Shown: positions 1 to 9,092 of the stretch, piece after piece | How the letters are laid out: every line of letters starts with the position of its first letter | How positions within the stretch are numbered: position 1 is the stretch's first letter | DNA from: an uncultured SAR86 cluster bacterium | GTDB taxonomy: Bacteria > Pseudomonadota > Gammaproteobacteria > Magnimaribacterales > D2472 | DNA length: 64,000 nt | Assembly: GCA_902558395.1 (NCBI GenBank) | Contig: CACEDS010000003.1 | Coordinates: 220,920-284,919, forward strand | Direction of reading: 5' to 3' | Position numbers and translations under genes: made by a program | The notes under the pieces: generated by a model | What the model saw: the letters and a program-made list of their open reading frames with translations, nothing else | Database searches by the model: none | What the model was told of the DNA's origin: nothing

Positions 1-1
1 G

Positions 2-2110
2 TGGTTAGATAACCAAACAGAGAGAACTAATGCTCAGGTTACAATCCAATGGCAAGCTAGCGATGATGTTAGAGCAACAGTTGACTATACTCATTCAAAG
101 AGAGATTTTTTCTCTGACAGAAGATCTATTGGAATATGGTTTGTTGGTGGCGGAAATGTCGTAAATGCTGTTACCAATGAAAATGGTACTTTTACAACTG
201 TTACAGAATCTGGTGGCGACTATGCAAGTAACATGTCTAAAGGCGGCCTTATTAATACTAATGATTCTTTAGGATTTAACTTAGAGTGGAATGCTTCAGA
301 TAACTTAACTGTCACTTTTGATGCACATGATTCAACTGCCGAAGGAAAAGGTGCGCCAGGAGTAGGAAGTGATACATTCTTGATTACTGGTAACACCTGT
401 TTTGGTGGTACAGCATGTATTGGTACAAAAACTGCTACATATCCTAGCTCAGGAGTTCATGTTTTCAACTTTAACGTAGCTGGCAAAGATGAATTTGAAG
501 CTAGTGATATTGGTACTTTATTTGGGGCATCAAGCGACTATTATTCTGAAAACGAAATGAGTCAAATGCACTTATCAGCTTTGTGGGAAAACTCAGATGA
601 TGATAGTGCTTTAAAATCTATTAAATTTGGATATGCAAGCGCTGAACAAGATTGGTTAAACCAAAATATGTATTCAGGTCAGCTTCCAGCTGGTTGGTGG
701 TTGTCTTCTGCTGATTATGCTGAAGATGCAATGTGGACTAGAGAAAATGTTGGGAGTATTTTAAGTGATGCTTCTAATAGTGGACAAGGACCAACATATT
801 ACTTCGGCACTACATGGAATCAATTAATTGGTTTTTATGAAGGTTTTTATAACACAGGTGATTGGATTGATTGCTGTAATGCAAGTTCATGGGGATCAGA
901 TTATAGAAATGCTGATGGTTCAGGAAATATAAACGCAGGACCTATTGACTCTGATGCAAGAGTAAAAGAGGAAACAAATTCTTATTATGTTCAGTTTAAT
1001 TTTGAAACTGAATTTAATGGAATGCCTGTTGATATTGTTACTGGACTTAGATACGAATCTACTGATGTAACAGCTTCTGGTTTAGAAACTCCAGTGACAA
1101 ATATTGCTTGGGTTGGAGGAAATGAATTTAGTTATGTAGAAGGTGAAAAAGGTTTCACTGAGGGAGCTGGTTCAAATAAATTCTTCTTACCAAGCTTTGA
1201 TTCTAAAATTGGTATTTCTGACAATGAAGTCGTTAGATTTTCATACAGCAGAAGCATCTCTAGACCTGGTATTGGAAACCTAAGATCTACTACAGATTTT
1301 GTTGGTAATCCTCAGGTTAACCAAAGAAATGCAGTAGTTGGTAATCCAAGTTTAATGCCATATGTAGCTGATAATTTAGATTTAACATATGAAAATTATT
1401 ATGCTGATGGAAGTTACTTTGCTATTGGGTATTGGAGAAAAATTGTTGACAATTTCCTTCAAACAAGAATTACACAAGAAAGTGTAAATGGTATTCGTGA
1501 TATATATGTTGGACAAGCTGCTGAAGCTTGTAGGGCTGCAGGTGAAAATACTGATTTAAAAGTATACAACTGTCTTTCAGGCGGAGTTAGTGGTGTAGAC
1601 CTTCTTCCTGATGGAGATGATCCTTTAGCTATCTTTAATATATCAAGAACTGTTAATGAAGAATCTGGATTACTATACGGTTTTGAATTTGCTGGACAGC
1701 ATCTCTTTGGAGATGGTTTTGGTGTTACTGCAAACTACACAACTGTTAACGGTGATTTAGAGGCTGACAGAGAAGCTTTAGACTATCAGTTTGCATTAAC
1801 TGGTATGAATGACTCTGCAAACCTTTCAGGTTTTTATGAAACTGATAAATATTCAGTCAGACTTTCATGGAATTGGAGAGACGAATTCTTAGGTGGATTC
1901 GATCAGCATTCTTCACCTGTTTATACTGAAGAGTATGAGCAGTGGGATCTTAATGCTTCATATAATGTCAATGACAACTTTGAAGTATATGCCCAAGGCC
2001 TAAACCTAACTGGTGAAACAATTAGAACTTATATTAGATATAAAGAACAATTATCATCACTTGGACAGTATGGAACTACATACATAGTAGGGGCTAGGTA
2101 TAAATTTTAA
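2..2110 (+). CDS. TonB-dependent outer-membrane receptor (5' end cut by window)
   Basis: The reading frame is open from base 2, upstream of the ATG given in the ORF track at 233, so this is the C-terminal two-thirds or more of a larger protein. The signal peptide, TonB box and plug domain lie outside the window. What remains is a run of aromatic-rich amphipathic strands typical of a 22-stranded TBDT barrel, including the SRSISRPGIGNLR segment and a closing strand ending in Phe (GARYKF). Such receptors import substrates across the outer membrane using TonB energy. The neighbours (SapC, cupin-like protein, beta-glucan genes) suggest an oligosaccharide substrate, which is inference. Confidence 0.9.
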   Translation, partial: WLDNQTERTNAQVTIQWQASDDVRATVDYTHSKRDFFSDRRSIGIWFVGGGNVVNAVTNENGTFTTVTESGGDYASNMSKGGLINTNDSLGFNLEWNASDNLTVTFDAHDSTAEGKGAPGVGSDTFLITGNTCFGGTACIGTKTATYPSSGVHVFNFNVAGKDEFEASDIGTLFGASSDYYSENEMSQMHLSALWENSDDDSALKSIKFGYASAEQDWLNQNMYSGQLPAGWWLSSADYAEDAMWTRENVGSILSDASNSGQGPTYYFGTTWNQLIGFYEGFYNTGDWIDCCNASSWGSDYRNADGSGNINAGPIDSDARVKEETNSYYVQFNFETEFNGMPVDIVTGLRYESTDVTASGLETPVTNIAWVGGNEFSYVEGEKGFTEGAGSNKFFLPSFDSKIGISDNEVVRFSYSRSISRPGIGNLRSTTDFVGNPQVNQRNAVVGNPSLMPYVADNLDLTYENYYADGSYFAIGYWRKIVDNFLQTRITQESVNGIRDIYVGQAAEACRAAGENTDLKVYNCLSGGVSGVDLLPDGDDPLAIFNISRTVNEESGLLYGFEFAGQHLFGDGFGVTANYTTVNGDLEADREALDYQFALTGMNDSANLSGFYETDKYSVRLSWNWRDEFLGGFDQHSSPVYTEEYEQWDLNASYNVNDNFEVYAQGLNLTGETIRTYIRYKEQLSSLGQYGTTYIVGARYKF

Positions 2111-2140
2111 TTAGAGTCTCCCCACTTTAATTAAATTTTT

Positions 2141-2176
2141 AAGGCTGCTTTTAGTAATTAAAAGCAGCCTTTTTTT
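2141..2176 (+). terminator. Intrinsic terminator after the TBDT gene
   Basis: A 12-bp perfect stem (AAGGCTGCTTTT / AAAAGCAGCCTT) with a 7-nt loop is followed by a T run. It lies 31 bp after the receptor stop and only 13 bp before the next start codon, so it may attenuate rather than fully end transcription into sapC. Confidence 0.85.
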
Positions 2177-2177
2177 G

Positions 2178-2183
2178 TATAAT
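2178..2183 (+). promoter_or_regulatory. -10 box (TATAAT) directly before sapC
   Basis: A consensus TATAAT ends 5 nt before the sapC ATG. If it is used, transcription would begin at or next to the start codon and give a leaderless mRNA. No clear -35 hexamer is visible because the terminator stem occupies that position, so this is a moderate call. Confidence 0.45.
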
Positions 2184-2188
2184 AGGTT

Positions 2189-2899
2189 ATGAAATTAGAA
2201 GCATTAAACAATAAACAGCATGCAAAATTAAAAGTAAATTCTGTTTATAAAATTGATAGTGGCTTTGATTATAATTTTTGTCCAGTATATCCGCTCGAGT
2301 ACACTTCCTTGCAATCAGACTATCCAATTTTTTTTACTAAAGATAACGATACTTGGCAAACGATAGCTCTTCTTGGTTTTCAAGAAAATGAAAATTTATT
2401 TTTAGGCAAAGGAGTTTGGATCTCAAGATATGTTCCTTTAAGCATTCAAAGACTACCTTTTTACATTGGCTCTCAAAAAGAAGTTGTTAACGGTATACCG
2501 AATGAAAATAAAGTTTTACATATCGACATGGATCATCCTGGATTAAATAACTCTGAAGGTAATGAGATATTTCTTGAGCATGGAGGAAATTCTGAATATT
2601 TAGATTATATAAATAATATTCTTTCAACAATTCATAAAGAAGCAAATGCTGTAGATATTTTTTGTAAAGAAATCTCAAATCTTGATTTACTAAAGCTTGC
2701 TGATATAAAAATAGATTTTAATGAAAGTGAATCTCATGAGCTAAAAGGTCTATATGTTATTGATGAAGAAAAACTTAAAAATTTAGACAAAGAAAACTTA
2801 TATAAACTTCATATTCATCAATATTTACAACATATTTATATGATAGGAGCCTCAATTGGAAATGTTAATAAACTGATATCTCTTAAAAGAAGCAAATAA
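2189..2899 (+). CDS. SapC-family protein
   Basis: A 236-aa protein resembling the SapC family (PF07277), with the N-terminal pattern of a short basic start followed by FCPVYPLEYTSLQSDYPIFF and a later FYIGSQ segment. The family is named after an S-layer-associated Campylobacter protein but has no proven biochemical role. In marine and freshwater Proteobacteria it often sits next to TBDTs, cupin-like proteins and flavin-dependent halogenases in polysaccharide loci. No signal peptide is seen. It is followed after 3 bp by the cupin-like gene, so the two are probably co-transcribed. The function remains unknown. Confidence 0.75.
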   Translation: MKLEALNNKQHAKLKVNSVYKIDSGFDYNFCPVYPLEYTSLQSDYPIFFTKDNDTWQTIALLGFQENENLFLGKGVWISRYVPLSIQRLPFYIGSQKEVVNGIPNENKVLHIDMDHPGLNNSEGNEIFLEHGGNSEYLDYINNILSTIHKEANAVDIFCKEISNLDLLKLADIKIDFNESESHELKGLYVIDEEKLKNLDKENLYKLHIHQYLQHIYMIGASIGNVNKLISLKRSK

Positions 2900-2902
2900 C
2901 TA

Positions 2903-3901
2903 ATGGAATATAAAAATTTAAATGAAATAAATGCTAGCGATTTTTCGCTAGACATTCTTCAATCAGAAAATCCAGTTGTTATTAGAGGGGTAGTATCTGA
3001 TTGGCCAATTGTAAAGAAATCTACTGATACAATCGAAAAGATTTGTGAATATCTTTTATATTTTTATGAAAGTGACAGAATTATTGCCTTTGCCAGCAAA
3101 CCAGAAAAGGGTAACAAGTTTACATACGGCAATAATCAAAATCAAATGAGTTTTGAACAACTAGAAAGCACACTAGATTTAGTTTTAGAAACAATATCGG
3201 AATCTCAAAAAATAAATAATCCTGGGACTATATACATGGGTTCAACGACTTTAGACTATGTTTTGCCCGGATTTGATCAAGATAATAATTTTTTTATAGG
3301 AGACGTAAATCCACTTAAAAGTATTTGGGTTGGTAATAAAACTATTGTTCCTCCTCATTTTGATGTGCCAGATAATATTGCTTTTGTATGTTCAGGAAAA
3401 AGAAAATTTACACTTTTTCCTCCATCACAACTCAAAAATATGTATATAGGACCTTTAGAACTCACTCCAGCAGGACAGCCTATTAGTCTTGTAGATATTG
3501 AAAATCCTGACTATGAAAAATATCCAAAATTTAAAGAAGCCAAGTCTCATGGAATGCAGGCTATTCTTGAGCCTGGAGATGGTATTTTTATTCCAAGTTT
3601 ATGGTGGCATCAGGTAGAAAGTTTTGGTGATTTAAATATTCTTGTTAATTATTGGTGGAGAGATATACCAAGTTACATGGGTAACCCAATGGATGCACTA
3701 ATGCATTCTATTATTTCATTGAGAGACTTGCCTGAACATCAAAAACAAAATTGGATAAATATGTTTAATCACTATGTCTTTAATTTTGATAATAAAAATT
3801 TTGATCATATACCTGGTGAATTAAATGGTTCACATAAGGAAATAAATGATGATTTAGCAAAAGAGTTAAGAACACTTTTACTTAAAAACTTAAATAGATA
3901 A
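2903..3901 (+). CDS. Cupin-like / JmjC-type 2-oxoglutarate and Fe(II) dioxygenase-like protein
   Basis: A 332-aa protein of the cupin_8/JmjC-like class. The HFD motif (in VPPHFDVPDN) and a later His in SLWWHQVES supply the usual two-His-one-Asp iron site. ILEPGDGIFIPSLWWHQ is the typical final strand of the JmjC fold, and KSIWVGNKTIVPPH matches related Cupin_8 proteins. It probably hydroxylates a protein or small molecule, but the substrate is unknown. It sits 3 bp after sapC, a pairing seen repeatedly near TBDTs. No signal peptide is seen, so it is probably cytoplasmic. Confidence 0.8.
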   Translation: MEYKNLNEINASDFSLDILQSENPVVIRGVVSDWPIVKKSTDTIEKICEYLLYFYESDRIIAFASKPEKGNKFTYGNNQNQMSFEQLESTLDLVLETISESQKINNPGTIYMGSTTLDYVLPGFDQDNNFFIGDVNPLKSIWVGNKTIVPPHFDVPDNIAFVCSGKRKFTLFPPSQLKNMYIGPLELTPAGQPISLVDIENPDYEKYPKFKEAKSHGMQAILEPGDGIFIPSLWWHQVESFGDLNILVNYWWRDIPSYMGNPMDALMHSIISLRDLPEHQKQNWINMFNHYVFNFDNKNFDHIPGELNGSHKEINDDLAKELRTLLLKNLNR

Positions 3902-3906
3902 TTAAA

Positions 3907-4737
3907 TTAAACTCTAGTTTTTTCGATATTTTTAATAACTTCATCCTTTCTGCTATCAAAAACTTTACCAAACCTTGCTTGAACAGTAGCTGATAGAATA
4001 TCAATAATAACCAAATGAGCCAATCTTGACGTCATAGGTATGTGAAGGTTATTTTCTAGGTGAGTATGAATATGGAGTACCACATTAGAAAGTCTAGCAA
4101 GAGGGGAGTCTTCAGAAGTTAGTGCTATAGTTTTTACACCATTTTTCTTCGCTATTTTGGCAGTCTCAACAATTTCAGTAGTTCTTCCTGTGAAAGAAAT
4201 AAGTACTAATACGTCGCCTTCTTTCATCATTGAGACTATCATTCTTTGATTAATATAGTCAGTATGAGCAACAACAGGTACCCCGAATCTAAAAAATTTA
4301 TGCTGAGCATCTAATGCAACAGGACCAGATCCACCTAATCCAAAAAAGGTAATACTTTTTGCATTTGCTAATAAATCAGTAGCCTTATCTATTGATTCAG
4401 CATTTAAGTTTTGACCGACATTAACTATCGTAGATTGAATATCTTTCATCACTCGTTTCACTACTTCTGGAGTATCTTTATCTACATTAAATCTATCTAG
4501 GAGCTCATTTGTATTTGTAATTTCTTGAGCTATTTGAATCTTAAAAGCAGGATACCCATCAAAACCTAATTTCTTACAGAATCTGTTAACAGTAGGTAAA
4601 CTCACTCCAGCTTCTTCAGCAAGTGATGTAATTGATTGATTGATTACTTTAGTTGGATTATTTAAAACAGATAAGGCTATCCATTTTTCAGATTTACTTA
4701 ATTTAACTTCTCCATTTACTAATGTGTCTAGAATCAT
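3907..4737 (-). CDS. hexR: HexR-type transcriptional regulator (RpiR family)
   Basis: A 276-aa protein with an N-terminal RpiR helix-turn-helix (about residues 1-75, with ITSLAEEAGVSLPTVNRFCKKLGF) and a C-terminal SIS sugar-phosphate isomerase domain (about 125-260, with FFGLGGSGPVALDAQHKF and ISFTGRTTEIVETA). HexR proteins sense 2-keto-3-deoxy-6-phosphogluconate, the ED intermediate, and control zwf, edd, eda and related genes. It is divergent from aceE, which starts the run that includes those genes. The start is supported by a TATAAT box 7 nt upstream and implies a leaderless mRNA. An operator overlaps its own promoter. I infer control of both directions. Confidence 0.9.
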   Translation of the reverse strand: MILDTLVNGEVKLSKSEKWIALSVLNNPTKVINQSITSLAEEAGVSLPTVNRFCKKLGFDGYPAFKIQIAQEITNTNELLDRFNVDKDTPEVVKRVMKDIQSTIVNVGQNLNAESIDKATDLLANAKSITFFGLGGSGPVALDAQHKFFRFGVPVVAHTDYINQRMIVSMMKEGDVLVLISFTGRTTEIVETAKIAKKNGVKTIALTSEDSPLARLSNVVLHIHTHLENNLHIPMTSRLAHLVIIDILSATVQARFGKVFDSRKDEVIKNIEKTRV

Positions 4738-4744
4738 TCTGATA

Positions 4745-4773
4745 ATTATATAGATTTGTAATTTATTTACAAT
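4745..4773 (-). promoter_or_regulatory. hexR promoter with an embedded HexR operator
   Basis: On the minus strand a TATAAT (4750-4745) and a TTGTAA -35-like element (4772-4767) are spaced 16 bp apart and lie 7 nt before the hexR ATG. The palindrome TGTAATTTATTTACA at 4757-4771 fills the spacer and overlaps the -35. It matches the HexR consensus TGTAATTAAATTACA, recalled from gammaproteobacterial regulon work, at 13 of 15 positions. Binding here would block hexR transcription (autorepression) and could also affect the divergent aceE operon about 80 bp away. Confidence 0.75.
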
Positions 4774-4851
4774 ATTTAAGATAAATGCATGATATTGTAT
4801 ATTTTTAACATAATCTATCGTAAAATTGAGCTTACATTTTAAAGTACATAT

Positions 4852-7488
4852 ATGAATCCAGAAGATAAAGATCCAATAGAAACGAGTGAATGGTTAGAAG
4901 CAATCAATAGCGTAATTGAAGAGGAGGGAGTAGACAGAGCATCCTTTCTTATGACAAAGCTAGCCAAAAGATTGAATGAAGAAGGCGCAATACCAACATA
5001 TAACTTAACAACACCATTCAGAAACTCTATTCCTGTAAAAGATGAAGCTCAAATGCCTGGTGATTTGTTTATGGAAAGAAGAATTAGGTCTCTTATCAGG
5101 TGGAATGCATTAGCTTTGGTTTTAAGAGCGAATAAAAATGATGATGATTTAGGCGGTCACATTTCAACATTTTCGTCTGCTGCTACATTATATGATGTAG
5201 GTTTTAATTACTTTTTTAGAGGATCTGAAGGCCAGCTTGAAGATTTAATATATTATCAAGGACATTCTTCTCCTGGTATTTATGCAAGATCTTTTCTTGA
5301 AGGTTATTTGCATGAAGAGGATCTAGATAATTTTAGAAGAGAAGTTAAAAAACCAGGACTTTCTTCATATCCGCACCCATGGTTAATGCCAGAATATTGG
5401 CAATTCCCTACTGTATCTATGGGTTTAGGTCCAATTATGGGAATTTATCAAGCTCATATCATGAGATATATGTCAGCAAGAGGACTTGTGCCTAGAAACG
5501 ATAGAAAAGTATGGGTCTTTTGTGGTGATGGTGAAATGGATGAACCGGAATCAAAAGGTGCTATTGCACTTGCAGGGAGAGAAAGTCTTGAGAACTTAAT
5601 TTTTGTTATTAATTGTAATCTGCAAAGACTAGATGGGCCTGTGAGAGGAAATGGAAAAATTATTCAAGAGTTAGAGGGATCATTTAGAGGCGCTGGATGG
5701 AATGTGATCAAAGTTGTTTGGGGAAGAAAATGGGACCCAATAATGGCTAAAGATAAAGAAGGTAAGCTTCAAGATATTATGGATGCAGTACTTGACGGAG
5801 AAATGCAGAACTTTAAAGCAAAAGGTGGGGCATACACTAGAGAAAATTTCTTTGCTAAAGATCCTGATGTCTTAAAAATTGTTGAAGATTTGACTGATGA
5901 AGACATATATAGTCTAAATAGAGGTGGTCATGATCCTTATAAAGTTTATGCTGCATATCATAAAGCTGTAAATTCATCAGGGGCTCCAACAGTAATTTTA
6001 GCTCTTACAACAAAAGGTTATGGAGTTGGTTCAAGAGAGGCCGATAATACAACTCATCAAGTTAAAAAATTATCATTGGACAATATAAAAGCATTCAGAG
6101 ATAAATTTAATATACCTGTTACAGACGAAGATATTGAACAAATACCGTATGTAAGACCGCCTGAAGACTCACCAGAAATGCAGTATCTTAAGAAAACTAG
6201 AGCTAAGCTTGGCGGACCTATTCCAAGAAGAAGAAAAGACTCTAAAGTTTTAAAAATGCCAGATGACAAGTCATTTTCAAAACTATTTCAAGGTTCAGAA
6301 GGAAGAAATATTTCAACTACAATGGCAACTGTTAGAGTTATAACAGATTTATTAAAAGATAAAGAGCTAGGTAAAAGAATCGTTCCAATTGTTCCTGATG
6401 AAGCTAGAACTTTTGGTATGGAGGCATTATTTAGACAAGTAGGTATTTATTCATCTGCTGGTCAAAACTATGAGCCCGAAGATGCAGATAAGGTCATGTG
6501 GTACAAGGAATCTAAAGAAGGTGTGATGCTTGAGGAGGGTATTACTGAAGCTGGAGCTTTTTCTGCATGGACTGCTTTGGCAACAGCTTACACAAATTAT
6601 GACTTTCCAATGATCCCATTTTATTTATTTTATTCAATGTTTGGATTTCAAAGAATTCATGATTTGGCATGGGCAGCTGGAGATTCGCAGGCAAAAGGTT
6701 TCTTAATTGGTGCAACATCTGGCAGAACAACACTCAATGGTGAAGGGCTACAACATCAAGATGGACACAGTCATATTCTTTCATCAACTATTCCTAATTG
6801 TTTATCTTATGATCCTACTTTTTCATACGAAATCGCAGTGATTATTAAAGATGGTATTCAAAAAATGTATGTTGAACAAAAAAATTATTTTTATTACATC
6901 ACAACAATGAATGAAAACTATGAGCATCCGTCAATGCCAGAGGGAGCTGAAGAAGGAATTATTAAAGGTATGTATAAATTATTACCTGCAAAAAAACCAG
7001 TTATAAGACTTCTTGGTTCAGGTTCTATCCTTAATGAATCTATTAAAGCTAAAGAGTTGCTAAGTACTTACGGCATTGAATCCGAAGTATGGAGTGTTAC
7101 AAGTTTCAATTTACTTCGTAAAGATGGGATGGAGGTTGAAAGAATCAATCAGCTAAATCCAACCAAAAAAGAACAAAAAACATATGTTGAAGAGTGTTTT
7201 GAAGACAATCCAATACCTATTGTTGCATCAACTGACTATATGAGATCATATGCAGAACAAATTCGACCTTATGTTAAATCTGATTACACAGTTTTAGGTA
7301 CAGATGGCTTTGGTAGAAGTGATTCACGAGAAAGTTTAAGAGAGTTTTTTGAGATTGATGCGAATAGCATAGTTCGAGCAGCCGCTTACACTCTTCACAA
7401 AAATAAAATAATGGATAAAGCACAACTTAAGAAGATTTATGATGACATTGAGGTTGATCCATTAAAACCAAATCCTTGGGAAGTTTAA
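4852..7488 (+). CDS. aceE: Pyruvate dehydrogenase E1 component, homodimeric type
   Basis: An 878-aa enzyme, close to the usual length of about 885 for gammaproteobacterial AceE. It decarboxylates pyruvate and acetylates the lipoyl groups of E2. The thiamine diphosphate motif runs from GDGEMDEPESKG to VINCNLQ (about residues 224-260), followed by RLDGPVRGNGKIIQELE. The second transketolase-like domain contains EEGITEAG and YSMFGFQRIHDLAWAAGD. It is the first gene of the long co-directional run and starts after the 114-bp hexR-aceE intergenic region. Placing it at the head of a sugar-catabolic operon directs ED-derived pyruvate to acetyl-CoA. Confidence 0.97.
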   Translation: MNPEDKDPIETSEWLEAINSVIEEEGVDRASFLMTKLAKRLNEEGAIPTYNLTTPFRNSIPVKDEAQMPGDLFMERRIRSLIRWNALALVLRANKNDDDLGGHISTFSSAATLYDVGFNYFFRGSEGQLEDLIYYQGHSSPGIYARSFLEGYLHEEDLDNFRREVKKPGLSSYPHPWLMPEYWQFPTVSMGLGPIMGIYQAHIMRYMSARGLVPRNDRKVWVFCGDGEMDEPESKGAIALAGRESLENLIFVINCNLQRLDGPVRGNGKIIQELEGSFRGAGWNVIKVVWGRKWDPIMAKDKEGKLQDIMDAVLDGEMQNFKAKGGAYTRENFFAKDPDVLKIVEDLTDEDIYSLNRGGHDPYKVYAAYHKAVNSSGAPTVILALTTKGYGVGSREADNTTHQVKKLSLDNIKAFRDKFNIPVTDEDIEQIPYVRPPEDSPEMQYLKKTRAKLGGPIPRRRKDSKVLKMPDDKSFSKLFQGSEGRNISTTMATVRVITDLLKDKELGKRIVPIVPDEARTFGMEALFRQVGIYSSAGQNYEPEDADKVMWYKESKEGVMLEEGITEAGAFSAWTALATAYTNYDFPMIPFYLFYSMFGFQRIHDLAWAAGDSQAKGFLIGATSGRTTLNGEGLQHQDGHSHILSSTIPNCLSYDPTFSYEIAVIIKDGIQKMYVEQKNYFYYITTMNENYEHPSMPEGAEEGIIKGMYKLLPAKKPVIRLLGSGSILNESIKAKELLSTYGIESEVWSVTSFNLLRKDGMEVERINQLNPTKKEQKTYVEECFEDNPIPIVASTDYMRSYAEQIRPYVKSDYTVLGTDGFGRSDSRESLREFFEIDANSIVRAAAYTLHKNKIMDKAQLKKIYDDIEVDPLKPNPWEV

Positions 7489-9092
7489 TGTCCACTATTA
7501 ACCAAATTAATATTCCTGATCTTGGTGATGTTGATGAGGTAGAGGTCATTGAAGTTTGTGTAGAGGTGGGTCAAAAAGTTGAGTCTGAAGATTCAATTAT
7601 GATTCTTGAAACTGATAAAGCAGCGATGGAAATACCTGCTTCAGTGAATGGAGAGGTTAAAAATATTCTTATTAATGTAGGCGATATGGTCAAACAAGGA
7701 ATGCCTTTTGTTGAGATCGAGGTTTACCAAACATCAACAGAAGAAATAGATATATCTGAAGATGAGGATGTAGATAATCTAACTGAATCAAATGAAGAAA
7801 TAATAGATGATACTTTTAGTGATGAGATATCTCTAGCTAAACCCTTGATTCCTGATCTTGGTGATGTTGATGAGGTAGAGGTCATTGAAGTTTGTGTAGA
7901 GGTGGGTCAAAAAGTTGAGTCTGAAGATTCAATTATGATTCTTGAAACTGATAAAGCAGCGATGGAAATACCTGCTTCAGTGAATGGAGAGGTTAAAAAT
8001 ATTCTTATTAATGTAGGCGATATGGTCAAACAAGGAATGCCTTTTGTTGAGATTAAAACCATAAAAAAAGCCACTATAAAAACTAACAAAATCGAAAATA
8101 TTGTTACAAAAGCTGATGAGACCAAATCAGATAAAATTGAATCTGTACCTCAAAAAATAAATCAAAATACCCAACCAATAAACCACAAAAACTCATCAGT
8201 TCATTCAGGACCAGCAACTAGAAAACTTGCTAGAGAGTTTGGAATAAATTTATTAGAGGTTAAAGGCTCTGGTCCAAAAGGCAGAATCTTAAAAGAAGAT
8301 CTTCATGCATTTGTTTCACAAAGATTAAATAGTGGTTCAACTCAGGTCGGTTTTCAACATTCTCAACCAGATATAGATTTTTCAAAATGGGGAAGCGTTA
8401 GTTTTGAAAAACTTTCAAAATTTCAAAAAACAGCATCGAAAAATCTTCATACCTCATGGATAAATATTCCTCACGTCACTCAACATGACGATGCTGACAT
8501 AACAGATTTATTAGCGTTGCGCGCAGATCTGAATAAGCAACATAAGACAAAAGTTTCTCCATTGGCATACATTATCAAAGCTACAGTAGAAACCTTAAAA
8601 CTGTACCCTTTGATGAACACATCCTTAAATAAAAATTTAGATACAGTTGTTTTAAAGGATTATTTTAATATTGGTATTGCTGTAGATACTCCCGAGGGAT
8701 TAATCGTACCAAATATAAAAGATGCTGATAAAAAGACTATATTAGAGATTTCTGACAATGTAATGAGCTTAGCTAACCTGGCTAAAGAAAGAAAGATTAA
8801 AGTAGATCAGCTTAAAGGAGCAACATTTACAATATCCTCATTAAGTGGCATTGGTGGAAAATACTTTACACCGATTATTAATCCACCTGAAGTGGGAATA
8901 TTAGGTTTATCAAAACCCTTTGATAACCTTTATTTAGACAATAAGAAAGTCGTTAATAAAAAGCTTTTACCAGTTTCACTCTCCTATGATCACAGGGTGA
9001 TCAATGGAGCATATGCAGCAAGATTTGTTTCAGAACTATCTAAACAGTTAAATCAAATTCAATCTTTAAAGGAATCTTTCAATGGATCTTAA
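7488..9092 (+). CDS. aceF: Pyruvate dehydrogenase E2, dihydrolipoyl acetyltransferase with two lipoyl domains
   Basis: A 534-aa E2 subunit. The order is two lipoyl domains, each with the lipoylation motif ETDKAAMEIP, a Lys/Thr/Asn-rich linker, a peripheral subunit-binding domain (ATRKLAREFGINLLEVKGSG), and the catalytic acetyltransferase domain ending in SLSYDHRVINGAYAARF. The catalytic His is present, and Asn stands where many homologues have Asp (DHRVxDG). I chose the ATG at 7488, which overlaps the aceE stop as TAATG, over the TTG at 7476 in the ORF track. The two lipoyl domains are encoded by a perfect 206-bp DNA repeat. No E3 (lpd) gene lies in the window. Confidence 0.96.
   Translation: MSTINQINIPDLGDVDEVEVIEVCVEVGQKVESEDSIMILETDKAAMEIPASVNGEVKNILINVGDMVKQGMPFVEIEVYQTSTEEIDISEDEDVDNLTESNEEIIDDTFSDEISLAKPLIPDLGDVDEVEVIEVCVEVGQKVESEDSIMILETDKAAMEIPASVNGEVKNILINVGDMVKQGMPFVEIKTIKKATIKTNKIENIVTKADETKSDKIESVPQKINQNTQPINHKNSSVHSGPATRKLAREFGINLLEVKGSGPKGRILKEDLHAFVSQRLNSGSTQVGFQHSQPDIDFSKWGSVSFEKLSKFQKTASKNLHTSWINIPHVTQHDDADITDLLALRADLNKQHKTKVSPLAYIIKATVETLKLYPLMNTSLNKNLDTVVLKDYFNIGIAVDTPEGLIVPNIKDADKKTILEISDNVMSLANLAKERKIKVDQLKGATFTISSLSGIGGKYFTPIINPPEVGILGLSKPFDNLYLDNKKVVNKKLLPVSLSYDHRVINGAYAARFVSELSKQLNQIQSLKESFNGS
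7512..7717 (+). repeat. Perfect 206-bp direct repeat, copy 1 (lipoyl domain 1 of aceF)
   Basis: The bases here are identical to those at 7848-8053, offset by 336 bp and in frame. The bases immediately outside differ, which defines the boundaries. The repeat encodes an entire lipoyl domain, and perfect identity including synonymous positions implies very recent duplication or continuing gene conversion. Confidence 0.97.
7848..8053 (+). repeat. Perfect 206-bp direct repeat, copy 2 (lipoyl domain 2 of aceF)
   Basis: This is the second copy of the 206-bp in-frame repeat, separated from copy 1 by a 130-bp acidic linker sequence that is not repeated. Recombination between the copies would delete exactly 112 codons and leave a one-lipoyl E2 in frame. 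Confidence 0.97.

Noticed and set aside
4796-4810. Possible second HexR operator (TGTATATTTTTAACA) before aceE
   Set aside because: It matches the consensus at only 9 of 15 positions and is poorly palindromic in a very AT-rich region.
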